NCBI GenBank assembly: GCA_964605095.1
Contig: CAZSBS010000042.1
Location: forward strand, 1 to 23,540
Length of the DNA: 23,540 bases
From: JAUWQU01 sp964605095
GTDB taxonomy: Bacteria > Planctomycetota > Phycisphaerae > SM23-33
Direction of reading: 5' to 3'
Part shown: piece by piece, positions 1 to 10,083 of the stretch
Position numbering within the stretch: the first letter of the stretch is position 1
How the letters are laid out: each line of letters begins with the position of its first letter
Position numbers and translations under genes: made by a program
The notes under the pieces: generated by a model
Seen by the model: the letters and a program-made list of their open reading frames with translations, nothing else
Database searches by the model: none
What the model was told of the DNA's origin: nothing

Positions 1-38
1 CGTTCAGGTTCGCAGTGGGCTGGGCGGCAATTGAGCAA

Positions 39-109
39 CAGGCCCGGTAGCCGGTAGCCGGTAAAAGCAAAAGACGGAACCTGGAACCTGGAACCCGGAA
101 CCGGGCCTG
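39..109. repeat. Heptamer arrays GCCGGTA and GGAACCY inside a 9-bp inverted repeat
   Basis: Two tandem arrays sit side by side. Nearly three units of CCGGTAG lie at 44-63 and four units of GGAACCY at 76-103. They are enclosed by a perfect 9-bp inverted repeat, CAGGCCCGG at 39-47 and CCGGGCCTG at 101-109. The block lies 3' of flhB in a 285-bp stretch where I see no gene. Function is unknown. Confidence 0.8.
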
Positions 110-219
110 CTAGCTTCAGCGAGCGGGTTCATGGGCGTTTTGTCCGATTCACCTGCCATCTACTGCCTTTGTTCCCAAGGGAAGCTATTCAGTATCCATT
201 ACCTTCTACCTGCCGCCTC

Positions 220-289
220 TTCCTACTTCCTACTTCCTACTTCTTACTTCCTACTTCTTACCTCTTACTTCCTACTTCTTACTTCCTAC
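220..289. repeat. Ten-unit heptamer array TTCYTAC at the 3' end of flhB
   Basis: Ten consecutive 7-nt units fit TTCYTAC, with one variant starting CTC at 262. C and T alternate at the fourth position. The last unit contains the stop codon of flhB (286-288), so the array runs up to and forms the end of the gene. The remaining sequence at 1-285 shows no convincing gene. Confidence 0.9.
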
Positions 290-1356
290 CTCAGCGCGCC
301 TCTCCGCATGCGGTAGATCATCGCAAGCACTTCCGCCACGGCCACGAACAGCTCCGGCCCGATCGGTTCGCCGACCTCGACGCTGGCGTAGATCGAGCGG
401 GCAAGCGCGGGCCGGTACAGAATCGGCACGTTGTTGGCCCGGGCGATCTCCTTGATCTTCTCCGACAGCAGGTCGGGGCCCTTTGCCACCACCATCGGCG
501 CGCCGCCCGCCTTGCGGTCGTACCGCAGCGCCACAGCCACGTGGGTGGGGTTGGCAAGGACCACGTCCGCCTTGGGCACCTCCTGAAGCATCCGCCGGCG
601 GACCATTTCGTACTGCACGCGGCGAATCCGCCCCTTGAGTTCCGGGGCGACCTCGTACTGCCGCTGCTCTTCCTTGATCTCCTGCTTGGTCATCCGCAGT
701 TGCCGGTAGTAGTTCCATTTCTGGAAAAGGAAATCCGCGCCGGCGATAACCAGCATCCCGGCCGTCACCCGCAGCAGCAGGCCGAAAACCAGCCGGGCCA
801 TCGACTCGACCTGCCCAGCCGGGCTGAGGAACTCCATCTTCAGGCACTCGCCCATGTTGTTGTTCAGGTACCGCCAGACGATCCACAGGATCACGCTGGT
901 TTTTGCGATGGACACCAGCGTCTGGACCGCGGCGCGGCTGGACAGCAGGCTCTTTAGCCCGCGGACGGGCGAGAGGTTCTCCCAGCGGATCGACACCGCC
1001 TTGGGAGAAAAGACCCACCCGCCGCTGACAAGCCCGGAGAACACCGACACGGCCGCGGCGCTTATCAGCAGCGGCGAGATCACGCCAAGCGCCTGGGCGC
1101 CTATGGAACCCAGCAAACGCGAGAAGCCGTTGGCGTCCATGGTTACCTGGTAGCGGCAAGTCAGGCCGTCCTGGACCAGGCAGGTGAACCACGCATAGAT
1201 ATGCGGGCCGGTAATCGCCAGCGTCACCAGAAGCACGACCAGCACGAACGCCGAGGCCAGTTCCGCGGCCTGGGGGATCTGCCCCTCCTCCCGCGCGCGT
1301 TTGATGCGTTCGGGAGTGGCCTTCTCGGTCCGATCTGACGCCGACTTTTCCGCCAA
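286..1356 (-). CDS. flhB: Flagellar type III export switch protein FlhB
   Basis: FlhB is the inner-membrane export-gate component that switches substrate specificity from rod/hook to filament proteins. The 356-residue product has the family N-terminus (EKSASDRTEKATPERIKRA) and four likely membrane segments near residues 33-51, 90-110, 144-163 and 188-208. The cytoplasmic domain carries the NPTH autocleavage motif at 269-272, where known FlhB proteins cleave between Asn and Pro. The C-terminal segment ends soon after the conserved YRPALARSIY region, so there is no long tail. The start codon is TTG, 9 nt after the fliR stop, with a weak GAGAAA ribosome site. The length is normal. The stop codon falls in the heptamer array at 220-289. 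It is the last gene of the visible operon; flhA is not in the window. Confidence 0.96.
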   Translation of the reverse strand: MAEKSASDRTEKATPERIKRAREEGQIPQAAELASAFVLVVLLVTLAITGPHIYAWFTCLVQDGLTCRYQVTMDANGFSRLLGSIGAQALGVISPLLISAAAVSVFSGLVSGGWVFSPKAVSIRWENLSPVRGLKSLLSSRAAVQTLVSIAKTSVILWIVWRYLNNNMGECLKMEFLSPAGQVESMARLVFGLLLRVTAGMLVIAGADFLFQKWNYYRQLRMTKQEIKEEQRQYEVAPELKGRIRRVQYEMVRRRMLQEVPKADVVLANPTHVAVALRYDRKAGGAPMVVAKGPDLLSEKIKEIARANNVPILYRPALARSIYASVEVGEPIGPELFVAVAEVLAMIYRMRRGALR

Positions 1357-1365
1357 TATCGTTTC

Positions 1366-2130
1366 TCACTGTATCAGGAACTGGTTGAGCCATCCGCCAA
1401 GCTCGATTCCGTAGCGTTCGAGGCTCGGCAGCACCACCGAGGCCATCAGAAGCCCCAGCGCCACGCGGAGCGGAAAGCTTTCGGTAAGGACGTTCATTTC
1501 CGGCATGACCCTTGCCAGCACGCCGAGCACTATCGACAGCAGCAGGAACGCCGCCAGCACAGGCCCGGCAAGTTTCAAGGCAAGCAGCAGCATGGTCGAG
1601 CCGGCCTGGACCAGACCCTCGGCAAGGGCGCCGAAATCCACCGGCCCGCCCAGTGGAAAAACCGCCAGGCTCCGCTGGAGGATCTGCATCAGCAGGTAAT
1701 GGCCGCCCGCGGCGAGAAACAGCAGCGCGAACGACATTTCCATCAGCGTGGTGATGGCCGTGGTCTGCTCGCCCATGGCGGGGTCGATTATTCCCGCGTC
1801 GCCGAAGCCCATTTGCATGGCCATGATGTTCGCCGCCTGCTGGACCGCCAGGAACACAAACTGCACCGCCAGGCCCAGCGCCAGCCCGCAGGCAAGCTCC
1901 CTGACCGTCAGCAGCCCCATCTCCAGCGCCCCGGCGCCCGAAATGTCCACGTCGACCCGGCCTATGCCCGATATCGCGAAGAAGAACGTCAACGTCAGGG
2001 CCATGCCCGCCCGGACGACCGTCGGCAGCGACTTCCAGCCGAAGATCGGCAGCACAATCAGAAACGCCGACACCCGCGCCAGGAGCAGCAGATACGGCAG
2101 GATCAGTTGTAGCAGCGGATCGGCGCTCAT
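1366..2130 (-). CDS. fliR: Flagellar export-gate protein FliR
   Basis: FliR joins FliP and FliQ in the helical export gate at the centre of the flagellar basal body. The 254-residue hydrophobic product has the expected series of membrane segments. It also has family-like stretches such as LARVSAFLIVLPIFG near the N-terminus, MGFGDAGIIDP in the middle and ARVMPEMNVL near the C-terminus. I chose the ATG at 2128-2130 because it overlaps the fliQ stop as ATGA, giving translational coupling. The longer reading from 2205 would add 25 hydrophilic residues inside fliQ and lacks support. flhB begins 9 nt downstream. Confidence 0.95.
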   Translation of the reverse strand: MSADPLLQLILPYLLLLARVSAFLIVLPIFGWKSLPTVVRAGMALTLTFFFAISGIGRVDVDISGAGALEMGLLTVRELACGLALGLAVQFVFLAVQQAANIMAMQMGFGDAGIIDPAMGEQTTAITTLMEMSFALLFLAAGGHYLLMQILQRSLAVFPLGGPVDFGALAEGLVQAGSTMLLLALKLAGPVLAAFLLLSIVLGVLARVMPEMNVLTESFPLRVALGLLMASVVLPSLERYGIELGGWLNQFLIQ

Positions 2131-2396
2131 TGGGTAACGTTCTTCATGTGGCCAAAGATCTCGTAGGTCAGGTTCATCACCAGTTGGATCATCCAGTCGC
2201 CACAAATCAGCAGCGTGATCGCCACGGCTGCCAGCTTGACCACCAGCGCGATGGTCATGTCCCTTATGCTGGTGACGGCCTGGAGGATCGAAACCAGGAA
2301 GCCCACCACCAGCGTGACGATCAGCACGGGCGCCGAGACCATCATGCCGATCTCCAGCGTCCGCTTGCCGATGTAGAGCACCTGTGCGCTATCCAT
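2127..2396 (-). CDS. fliQ: Flagellar export-gate protein FliQ
   Basis: FliQ is the small two-helix membrane subunit of the FliPQR export gate. The 89-residue length is typical. The first helix covers about residues 16-38 and the second about 51-73. The conserved connecting segment reads LQAVTSIRDMTIALVVKLAA, matching the family pattern QAxTQIxExT. The ATG at 2394-2396 has an AAAGGG ribosome site 7 nt upstream. The gene overlaps fliR by 4 nt. Upstream it is separated from fliP by 226 bp, an unusual break in this otherwise overlapping operon. The break is filled largely by a palindromic repeat element. Confidence 0.95.
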   Translation of the reverse strand: MDSAQVLYIGKRTLEIGMMVSAPVLIVTLVVGFLVSILQAVTSIRDMTIALVVKLAAVAITLLICGDWMIQLVMNLTYEIFGHMKNVTQ

Positions 2397-2418
2397 CGCT
2401 GCGCCCTTTCAGGGCTTG

Positions 2419-2603
2419 AAATCCGAAATTCGAAGCACGAAATCCTAAACAAATACAAAATCCCAAATTAAAAATCCCAAACGCTTCGCGGGGGGCAAAG
2501 CAATCAGCATTCCAGAACGCCATGCCACCGGCTCTGCCGTTTGGAGCATTCGAATTTCGACTTTCGAATTTGTTTAGGATTTCGAAATTAGGATTTCGGA
2601 TTT
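2419..2603. repeat. AT-rich palindromic repeat element, copy A, between fliP and fliQ
   Basis: Two 36-nt arms, 2419-2454 and 2568-2603, are inverted copies. They contain a perfect 11-bp match (2419-2429 with 2593-2603) and a perfect 17-bp match (2438-2454 with 2568-2584). About 113 nt lie between them. The interior includes GCCACCGGCTCTGCC near 2524 and a GTTTGG-GCATT block from 2539 that recurs in copy B at 15453. The arms are AT-rich in a GC-rich genome. No open reading frame inside is credible, and no target-site duplication was identified. Confidence 0.85.
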
Positions 2604-2622
2604 TCATTTCGTTGCCGCGTCG

Positions 2623-3471
2623 CTAATGGAAACTCGTCACCAGCGTGCGGGCCAGCAGTTGCCAGCCGTCAACCAGCACGAACAGGATTATCTTGAACGG
2701 CAGCGAGACTATCGCCGGGGGCAGCATCATCATCCCGGCGCTGAGCAGGATGCTGGAAATCACAAGGTCAACCAGCAGGAAGGGGATGAACAACAGGCAT
2801 CCCATCTCGAAGGCGGTGCGGAACTCGCTCATGGCGAACGCGGGCACAGCCACGTGCATGGGCATGTCACTGACCTTGTCCGGCAAGGGCTGGTTTGCCA
2901 TTTCGGCGAACAGGGACAGGTCGGCTACGCGAGTCTGGCGGATCATAAAGTCCTTGAGGTGGTCCATTGTCCTGCTGCACGCCTCGTCGAAGGCGACCTG
3001 CCCGGCCAGGTACGGCTGAATCGCGTCACGGTCTACAAGGGCGAACGTCGGCGACATGGTGAAGATGGTCAGGAACAGCGCCAGCCCGATAATGGCGACG
3101 GTCGGCGGGATGTTCTGCGTCGTCAGCGCCCTTCGGACAAAGGCCAGGACGATCACGATCCGCGTGAACGAGGTCATCATCACCAGCAGGCTGGGCAGCA
3201 GGGCCAGGGCGGCAAAGACGATGGCCATTTTTATCGGCGCGGACCAGTCGCCGGGAGTTTTGCTGCCGGCGGGCGAGGTGGCGCGGTCGATGAGGCTTAC
3301 CAGGTCGCCGACATTCGGCGGCCCGGCCGGGGCGGTGGCGGGCATGGTCGTCGGGCGGGTTGTCGGCGTGGTCGCGGTCGTCGGCCTCGTGGCCGGGCCG
3401 GCAACCTGGGCGTGCGCCGCGGCCACAAGGGCCAGCAGAACCATCGCCGCGAATGTTGCCCGTGCGATCAC
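2623..3471 (-). CDS. fliP: Flagellar export-gate protein FliP
   Basis: FliP forms the core ring of the flagellar export gate. The 282-residue product starts with a cleavable signal peptide (probably cut after AHA at residue 21), as usual for FliP. It continues with an unusual Thr/Pro-rich linker at about 24-52. The conserved core follows: MMTSFTRIVIVLAFVRRAL at 98-116, the ALFLTIFTMSP segment at 131-141, PAFAMSEFRTAFEMG at 210-224, and FIPFLLVDLVISSIL through PFKIILFVLVDGW at 228-270. The start is GTG and overlaps the fliO stop as GTGA. The stop lies 226 bp before fliQ because of the intervening repeat. Confidence 0.96.
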   Translation of the reverse strand: MIARATFAAMVLLALVAAAHAQVAGPATRPTTATTPTTRPTTMPATAPAGPPNVGDLVSLIDRATSPAGSKTPGDWSAPIKMAIVFAALALLPSLLVMMTSFTRIVIVLAFVRRALTTQNIPPTVAIIGLALFLTIFTMSPTFALVDRDAIQPYLAGQVAFDEACSRTMDHLKDFMIRQTRVADLSLFAEMANQPLPDKVSDMPMHVAVPAFAMSEFRTAFEMGCLLFIPFLLVDLVISSILLSAGMMMLPPAIVSLPFKIILFVLVDGWQLLARTLVTSFH

Positions 3472-4052
3472 CGCTCGCCCCCCAGTGTGCCAAGTTCGTC
3501 GGCCGGGACGCGGACCGCCCCGGTCACGTCGGCAAGCATGGAAATATGCTCACGGGTGCTGGCAACGAGGAACTCCTTATCGCCGACCCGCAGAAGGTGG
3601 ACGTTCCTGCTTGGGCCAAGGCAGGCGGTCTCCAGCACGGCGATATTCCGACCTCGGCGCCGCTGGATCTTCGGCACCAGCCTTTTGACAACCCAAAGCC
3701 CGCCAATGCCGAAGATGGCAATCACCACCACCATGCCCAACATCTGCCAAAGCGGGCTGGGAGCCCCGGAGTCGCCAAACTGGTGAGTTTGCTTGGTAAA
3801 GCCCTTCCACCCGGCCGAGGTGGCCGGCTTCTTCACGCTCTGGGCCGATGCCGGCCCCGCCGATGCAAGCTGGGTCGTCGCCGTGCCTGCCCCGGTGGGG
3901 CCGGATGCGCCCCGCGGCCTAGTCGAGGCCGGATCCGATGCCGCCGCACCAGCGCCCAGTTGCAGGCACATCGCCAGCAGGAGCAACGCTCCCACCAACA
4001 GCACCAGCCCCGACCGCCGGGCGCGCATGACGTATGACAGAGAAAGACTCAT
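3468..4052 (-). CDS. fliO: Flagellar biosynthesis protein FliO-like
   Basis: FliO is a poorly conserved membrane protein that helps assemble the FliP ring. This 194-residue product has an N-terminal hydrophobic signal or anchor (about 14-37), a low-complexity Ala/Ser/Thr/Pro linker, a second membrane segment (LGMVVVIAIFGIGGLWVV) and a basic stretch. It ends in a small cytoplasmic domain with the FliO-like ETACLGPSRNVHLLRVGDKE pattern. Position immediately upstream of fliP with a 4-nt overlap supports the name. The start is uncertain. An ATG at 4088 is possible but lies upstream of a sigma-54-like promoter and lacks a ribosome site. The ATG at 4028 (MRARRSGLVLL) would give a more classical signal peptide. 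I chose 4052. Confidence 0.85.
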   Translation of the reverse strand: MSLSLSYVMRARRSGLVLLVGALLLLAMCLQLGAGAAASDPASTRPRGASGPTGAGTATTQLASAGPASAQSVKKPATSAGWKGFTKQTHQFGDSGAPSPLWQMLGMVVVIAIFGIGGLWVVKRLVPKIQRRRGRNIAVLETACLGPSRNVHLLRVGDKEFLVASTREHISMLADVTGAVRVPADELGTLGGER

Positions 4053-4062
4053 GTCCGTACGC

Positions 4063-4080
4063 TTGCATAAGCCATGCCAA
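4063..4080 (-). promoter_or_regulatory. Candidate sigma-54 promoter of the fliO operon
   Basis: On the minus strand the sequence reads TTGGCATGGCTTATGCAA. It matches the sigma-54 consensus YTGGCACG-N4-TTGCW at 7 of 8 and 4 of 5 positions, with the invariant GG-N10-GC spacing. Flagellar operons often use sigma-54. Transcription would begin near 4053, which implies a leaderless message or use of the ATG at 4028. This is a single-site match and could be chance. Confidence 0.4.
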
Positions 4081-4171
4081 ACGGGCATCTGCCCGATTCA
4101 GGGGGATTTCAGCGGCCTGGGTGCCGCCTCGGGGGAAAAAATCAGGCGCGGCGTCGAAAAAGCATACATGA

Positions 4172-4248
4172 GCCGGTAGCCGGTAGCCAGTAGCTGGTAG
4201 CCGGGGGTTGGGAGTTGGGTGCCATGCTTCCGGCCTTGCGGAAGCATG
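4172..4248. repeat. GCCGGTA heptamer array followed by a 10-bp-stem hairpin
   Basis: Seven 7-nt units run from 4172 to 4220. They begin as perfect GCCGGTA and decay to GTTGGGA. Immediately after is a perfect inverted repeat, CATGCTTCCG at 4223-4232 and CGGAAGCATG at 4239-4248, with a 6-nt loop. There is no T-run on either side, so it is not a classical terminator. The block occupies the 243-280 bp between the histidine kinase stop and fliO. A GCCACCGGTCTGCC word at about 4298 resembles one inside repeat copy A. Confidence 0.8.
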
Positions 4249-4331
4249 TCCGATGTGGCCCCAAGGTTAGGCACCACCAGCCACGGAGTTCGGCCGATAT
4301 GCCACCGGTCTGCCATCAATAATCAACGTCT

Positions 4332-6751
<2,420 letters not shown>

Positions 6752-6755
<4 letters not shown>

Positions 6756-7816
6756 TCTTTCACCTCATCCACGGCGTCAAACACGTGAACGGCCCGGCTG
6801 ACGAGGCTCTTGGGCAGCGTGATGGACAGTTCTCGGGCGACGATCAGGTTCACGGCGAGTTGGAACTCGGGGGCCGGACAGAGCTGTTCGGGGCGTGGTT
6901 GCGTGGTGGCGCCGGACGAGGTCGCCGCGGCGGTCTTGAGAAGCAGGTCCACGATCCCGGCTGCCTGGCGCCCCTGGTGGGCCGGGTCGATGCCCACGCC
7001 CAGCAGCGCCCCGGCACGGACGAACGCGGGGGAGAAGCCGAACACCGGCGTGTGGGAACGAATGGCCGCCAGCAGGAGCGAGCGGACCGTGGCCACATCG
7101 TAGACCGACGAGTCGGGCGCGGTCCATACCACGTCCACCCCGCTGTCCAGCAGAACGCCGATGGCCTTGGCCACGGACTCGTGCTTGTCCACGGCGATGG
7201 CCTGGAGCTTCCAACTCTTGGGAAGGCTGGCCGTGGCGTCGGCTAACATGCGGGCGCTATTCTCGTTGTCGGACCGGTACAGTAACCCGATGGTGGTCGC
7301 ACGGGGCAGCGCTTCGGCAATCAGGCCGAACTGCACGCTCAGGGGCACGTGGGTGCTCACGCCGGCCACCTTCCGCCCTGTGGCCGGGGCGGGGGCCTCG
7401 GCATCGAGCGTCATGCAGTACACCAGGGGCGTCTGAGCAGGCAGGTTGGCCTTGAGCCAGGTGGCGGCAGGGGTTCCCACGGCCACGAACATCGCGCCAC
7501 TGCCGCGTCCGGGTTCCGGCTTCTTGGCGAGTTCGCCGATCTCGATTGTCCGTGTGGTGTGCCCTAGCCCGACGAGCCGGGCCCTTAACTCCTCCTCGGC
7601 CTTGACATAAGGACCCGCCTGGCCGCTCAGAACGATCGTGATGTCCGCGGCCCGCGCGCCGCGCGCCGTAAGCGCCAGTGCCGCCAGTACCGCCGTCGCG
7701 ACGGCGAGAATACCGCGTGTGGCCCGCGCGCAACCGCAACGCCGGCGGCCGTCAGGAAGACGCCCCGGCTGGGGATGTCCGTCAACAGGTTGGTATGTGG
7801 GTTCCATTACAGCCAT
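6752..7816 (-). CDS. Periplasmic PF04392-type (ABC_sub_bind) binding protein
   Basis: The 354-residue product resembles the ABC transporter substrate-binding family PF04392, whose TrpX-type members bind small ligands between two Rossmann-like lobes. Visible marks are DITIVLSGQAGPYVKAEEE after the signal, AMFVAVGTPAATWL, the CMTLDAEAP strand region, TTIGLLYRSDNENSARM, DSGVDVVWTAPDSSVYD and PVFGFSPAFVRAGALLGVGID. The signal peptide has an unusually long n-region of about 35 residues, and cleavage is likely after ARA near residue 57. An ATG three codons further in (7807) is an equally good start. No permease or ATPase gene accompanies it. It sits between a TonB receptor (45 bp) and a sensor kinase (4-nt overlap), so I infer that it presents ligand to the kinase or works with the receptor. 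Confidence 0.8.
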
Positions 7817-7861
7817 TCCAAATCAAGACTTAATTGGTCCCGTTTCCGTGTCGCATCACGC

Positions 7862-9949
7862 TCAGAACCTTGCCTGGTAGCGTATGAAGAAAGTCCGCCC
7901 GGGCAGTTCGTTGCCCCCGATGCCGGGCACGCCGGGAGCGAGGTTCCACCCGTCGTTGAGCATGTCGCTGACGCCGACCTGGAACTCGCTGTGCAACTTG
8001 GGCAGCGCCTTGGTCACGGCGATGTCCAGGCGCGAGGTCGAGTTCACGTCGCCCAGGCCGATCGGGTCGCCCGGTGTCACGCTCGTGAAGCGATACAACA
8101 AGTTGATCGTCCAGTCGTCCGGCAGGCTGATCCGCCCGGTGGCGCCGATCTTGTGCGGGGCGGGGCGGTAGCCGCGATTGTCCTGCCGTCCGGTATACTC
8201 CACGGATGAGGCGTTGCAGGCGTACCAGGCCGACAGCCGCAGCCACTTGGCCTTCCAGGCCAACTCGGCCTCCCCGCCCCACGCATCGGCGCTGCCGAGG
8301 TCGCCCATGTCGTACTCGAAGGACCCAGGCCCAGGCCAAGTCGTGCCGACGAGATGGCGGTACTCCTGGAAATAGCCGTCCAGCCGCAGGCTGAGGCGGT
8401 CGGTCAACTGTCCGGTGTAGCCCAACTCATAGGACCAGGACTGCTCGTTTCGCAGATCCGGGTTGCCGCTGAGGTTCACCGCGAAGCTGTCCGGCGGGAA
8501 GGGCGGGCTGGGCAGCGGGCCGCGACGCTGGAGCATCTCCCGCAGGTCCAGGCCTGGCGAGCGAAACGCCCGCGCGATGCTCGCCCGGAGAACGTGCCGT
8601 TTGGCCTCGTCCAGGGCATACAGGGCCGTGCCTCGACCCGCCCAGTCGAAGCGGTCGTGCATCGGCGAGGCATAGTCTACCCGAATCTGCCCCTCCAGCG
8701 TCAGGCGGTCCGTCACCTTCCAACGGTCCACCAGGAACGCGCCCGAGGAGAACTCCAGGAACGGGTTGTCCGGATACACGATGTACTGTGGTATGAAGCC
8801 GCGACTATCCAGGTACTCCGACCGGAAGTTGCCGCCGACGGTGATGAGGTGCTTCTCGCTGGGGTGGAAGCTGTACTGGGCCTCCAGGTCATTCCTGGCC
8901 GAACGGTAGGTGCTGCCCGTCACGTCGTCGGTGTCCTCGAACTGGCCCGACCACTGGACGTAACCGGCCGCGCCGTTGTCGAATTCCCTGTCGAGTCGAA
9001 CGAAGGGGCGGAAGGTCTCCAGTTGGCTGGTCTGGCTCGGCAGGAGAACCGCCCCGTACGGGCCGCGCTCGACGTGCGAGGCGCCCAGGCCGAACGAGAG
9101 CTTCGTGCGCGGCTCGACCTGGTAGACGAACTTGCTGTCGGACCGGTAGTTCCGCGCGAAGTCAAAGGAAGTGAAGTTGTCGTCGTCGATGGCGTCCTCG
9201 GAGCTTTCGTAGCCTTCGTACCCGACCGAGACGCGCCAACTCCACCGCCCCTGCTTGGCCGCCCATCGCAGATGGCTGTAGCTGTCGCCGTATTGGTTCC
9301 AGGTCGTCGAGGCCAGCCAGCCCAGGCACTCCTCCGGCTCCTTCATTATCACATTGATCACGCCGTTCATCGCGTTGCTGCCCCACATCGCCCCTGCCGG
9401 CCCGCGAAGCACCTCGATCCGCTTGATGTCCTCAACCAGGATGGGCCAACGGGTGAAGTCCAACGCGCCGGTGCCCGCCTGCCCGGCGTCGCGCCCGTCG
9501 ATCAGCGACAAGGTCCTGTTCGCCGTCAGGTCGTGGAACCCGCGAACGCCCACGCCGACGTAGTTCCGGTCCGCCCGCAGGACGTCCATGCCGGGCACGG
9601 CGAGCAGGATTTCCGGAATGGACGTCAGCCCGCTGTAATGAATGTCCTCGTCCGTGATGACGCTGACGGGCATCGACAGCCAGTTGATCGGCTGGGGGGT
9701 GCGGGATGCCGAGATCACCACAGGCACGTCGGCGAACAGCATCAACTCGTCCGACGTCCCGGCCGGCTGGGTCGCCGCGAGCCTCGTGGGGGCAGGCTGG
9801 CTCGTCGCCGGCGCCGCACCAAGCCGGCCCGCCCAGCAGAGGCAGGCCGCCAGAACCAGACAGCCACGCCCCATGTGCCATACGCGCCACCCGACAGGCG
9901 GATTCCACGGACGTGAGTTTTCCTGGCTTCCTGAAGCCTTGTTTCCCAT
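7862..9949 (-). CDS. TonB-dependent outer-membrane receptor
   Basis: This 695-residue outer-membrane receptor has a signal region (hydrophobic core about 28-45), a Pro/Thr/Gln linker, and a plug at about 75-205. The plug carries the family core IKRIEVLRGPAGAMWGSNAMNGVINVI. A beta-barrel of alternating aromatic strands follows and ends in a terminal Phe (FIRYQARF). The plug start, VVISASRTPQPI, resembles BtuB/FepA-type receptors but does not fix the substrate. The ATG at 9947-9949 has a strong AAGGAG site at 9959-9964 with 9-nt spacing, so I prefer it to the internal Met26. Translation could be controlled by leader hairpins at 9959-10007. It is the first gene of a three-gene operon with the binding protein and kinase. 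TonB, ExbB and ExbD are not in the window. Confidence 0.93.
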   Translation of the reverse strand: MGNKASGSQENSRPWNPPVGWRVWHMGRGCLVLAACLCWAGRLGAAPATSQPAPTRLAATQPAGTSDELMLFADVPVVISASRTPQPINWLSMPVSVITDEDIHYSGLTSIPEILLAVPGMDVLRADRNYVGVGVRGFHDLTANRTLSLIDGRDAGQAGTGALDFTRWPILVEDIKRIEVLRGPAGAMWGSNAMNGVINVIMKEPEECLGWLASTTWNQYGDSYSHLRWAAKQGRWSWRVSVGYEGYESSEDAIDDDNFTSFDFARNYRSDSKFVYQVEPRTKLSFGLGASHVERGPYGAVLLPSQTSQLETFRPFVRLDREFDNGAAGYVQWSGQFEDTDDVTGSTYRSARNDLEAQYSFHPSEKHLITVGGNFRSEYLDSRGFIPQYIVYPDNPFLEFSSGAFLVDRWKVTDRLTLEGQIRVDYASPMHDRFDWAGRGTALYALDEAKRHVLRASIARAFRSPGLDLREMLQRRGPLPSPPFPPDSFAVNLSGNPDLRNEQSWSYELGYTGQLTDRLSLRLDGYFQEYRHLVGTTWPGPGSFEYDMGDLGSADAWGGEAELAWKAKWLRLSAWYACNASSVEYTGRQDNRGYRPAPHKIGATGRISLPDDWTINLLYRFTSVTPGDPIGLGDVNSTSRLDIAVTKALPKLHSEFQVGVSDMLNDGWNLAPGVPGIGGNELPGRTFFIRYQARF

Positions 9950-9958
9950 TTGAGAAAT

Positions 9959-10007
9959 CTCCTTACGGAGGTGCCTGGGGCCTCGGATGCCCCGATTGCA
10001 CTACCGT
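9959..10007 (-). promoter_or_regulatory. Structured leader with alternative hairpins over the TonB-receptor ribosome site
   Basis: Read on the minus strand, the leader can form a nested stem. 10004-10007 pairs with 9965-9968, 9998-10001 with 9971-9974, and 9989-9993 with 9977-9981, around a 7-nt loop. Alternatively CTCC (9967-9970) pairs with GGAG (9959-9962) across a GTAA tetraloop, hiding the Shine-Dalgarno sequence. Both folds use 9967-9968, so they exclude each other. This is the geometry of a translational riboswitch or protein-binding leader. I do not recognise a known aptamer family. Confidence 0.4.
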
Positions 10008-10049
10008 CGGCTAGGCCATGAACAAACGTGAGTAACACTTCACCCATCA

Positions 10050-10083
10050 GAGGCATTTCGGGGGACAGATACCTTTATGCCTC
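10050..10083. repeat. Short hairpin with GGGGACAGATACCT core
   Basis: GAGGCAT at 10050-10056 and ATGCCTC at 10077-10083 form a perfect 7-bp inverted repeat. The 20-nt loop contains GGGGACAGATACCT. Similar GGGGACAG words are familiar near REP-associated tyrosine transposase genes, but no such transposase is present here. The right arm contains the ATG of the small plus-strand ORF. Confidence 0.45.

Noticed and set aside
220..289. CRISPR array
   Set aside because: Units are 7 nt and contiguous, with no spacers. The same holds for the arrays at 4172-4220 and 23390-23540.
2419..2603. Complete insertion sequence
   Set aside because: It is only 185 bp, with no transposase frame and no target-site duplication that I could identify.
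2626..3786. Plus-strand reading frame of 386 codons opposite fliP and fliO
   Set aside because: It is the complement of well-supported flagellar genes and has low-complexity Gly/Arg/Gln composition.
4223..4248. Rho-independent terminator
   Set aside because: The stem is perfect, but neither strand has a T-run after it.
8354..9916. Long plus-strand reading frame of 520 codons opposite the TonB receptor
   Set aside because: It is antisense to a clear receptor gene, has skewed composition and shows no domain. It is a GC-rich shadow.
9950..10083. Cobalamin riboswitch before the TonB receptor
   Set aside because: The leader is short and I could not find the conserved B12-box or core motifs. Only generic hairpins are supported.
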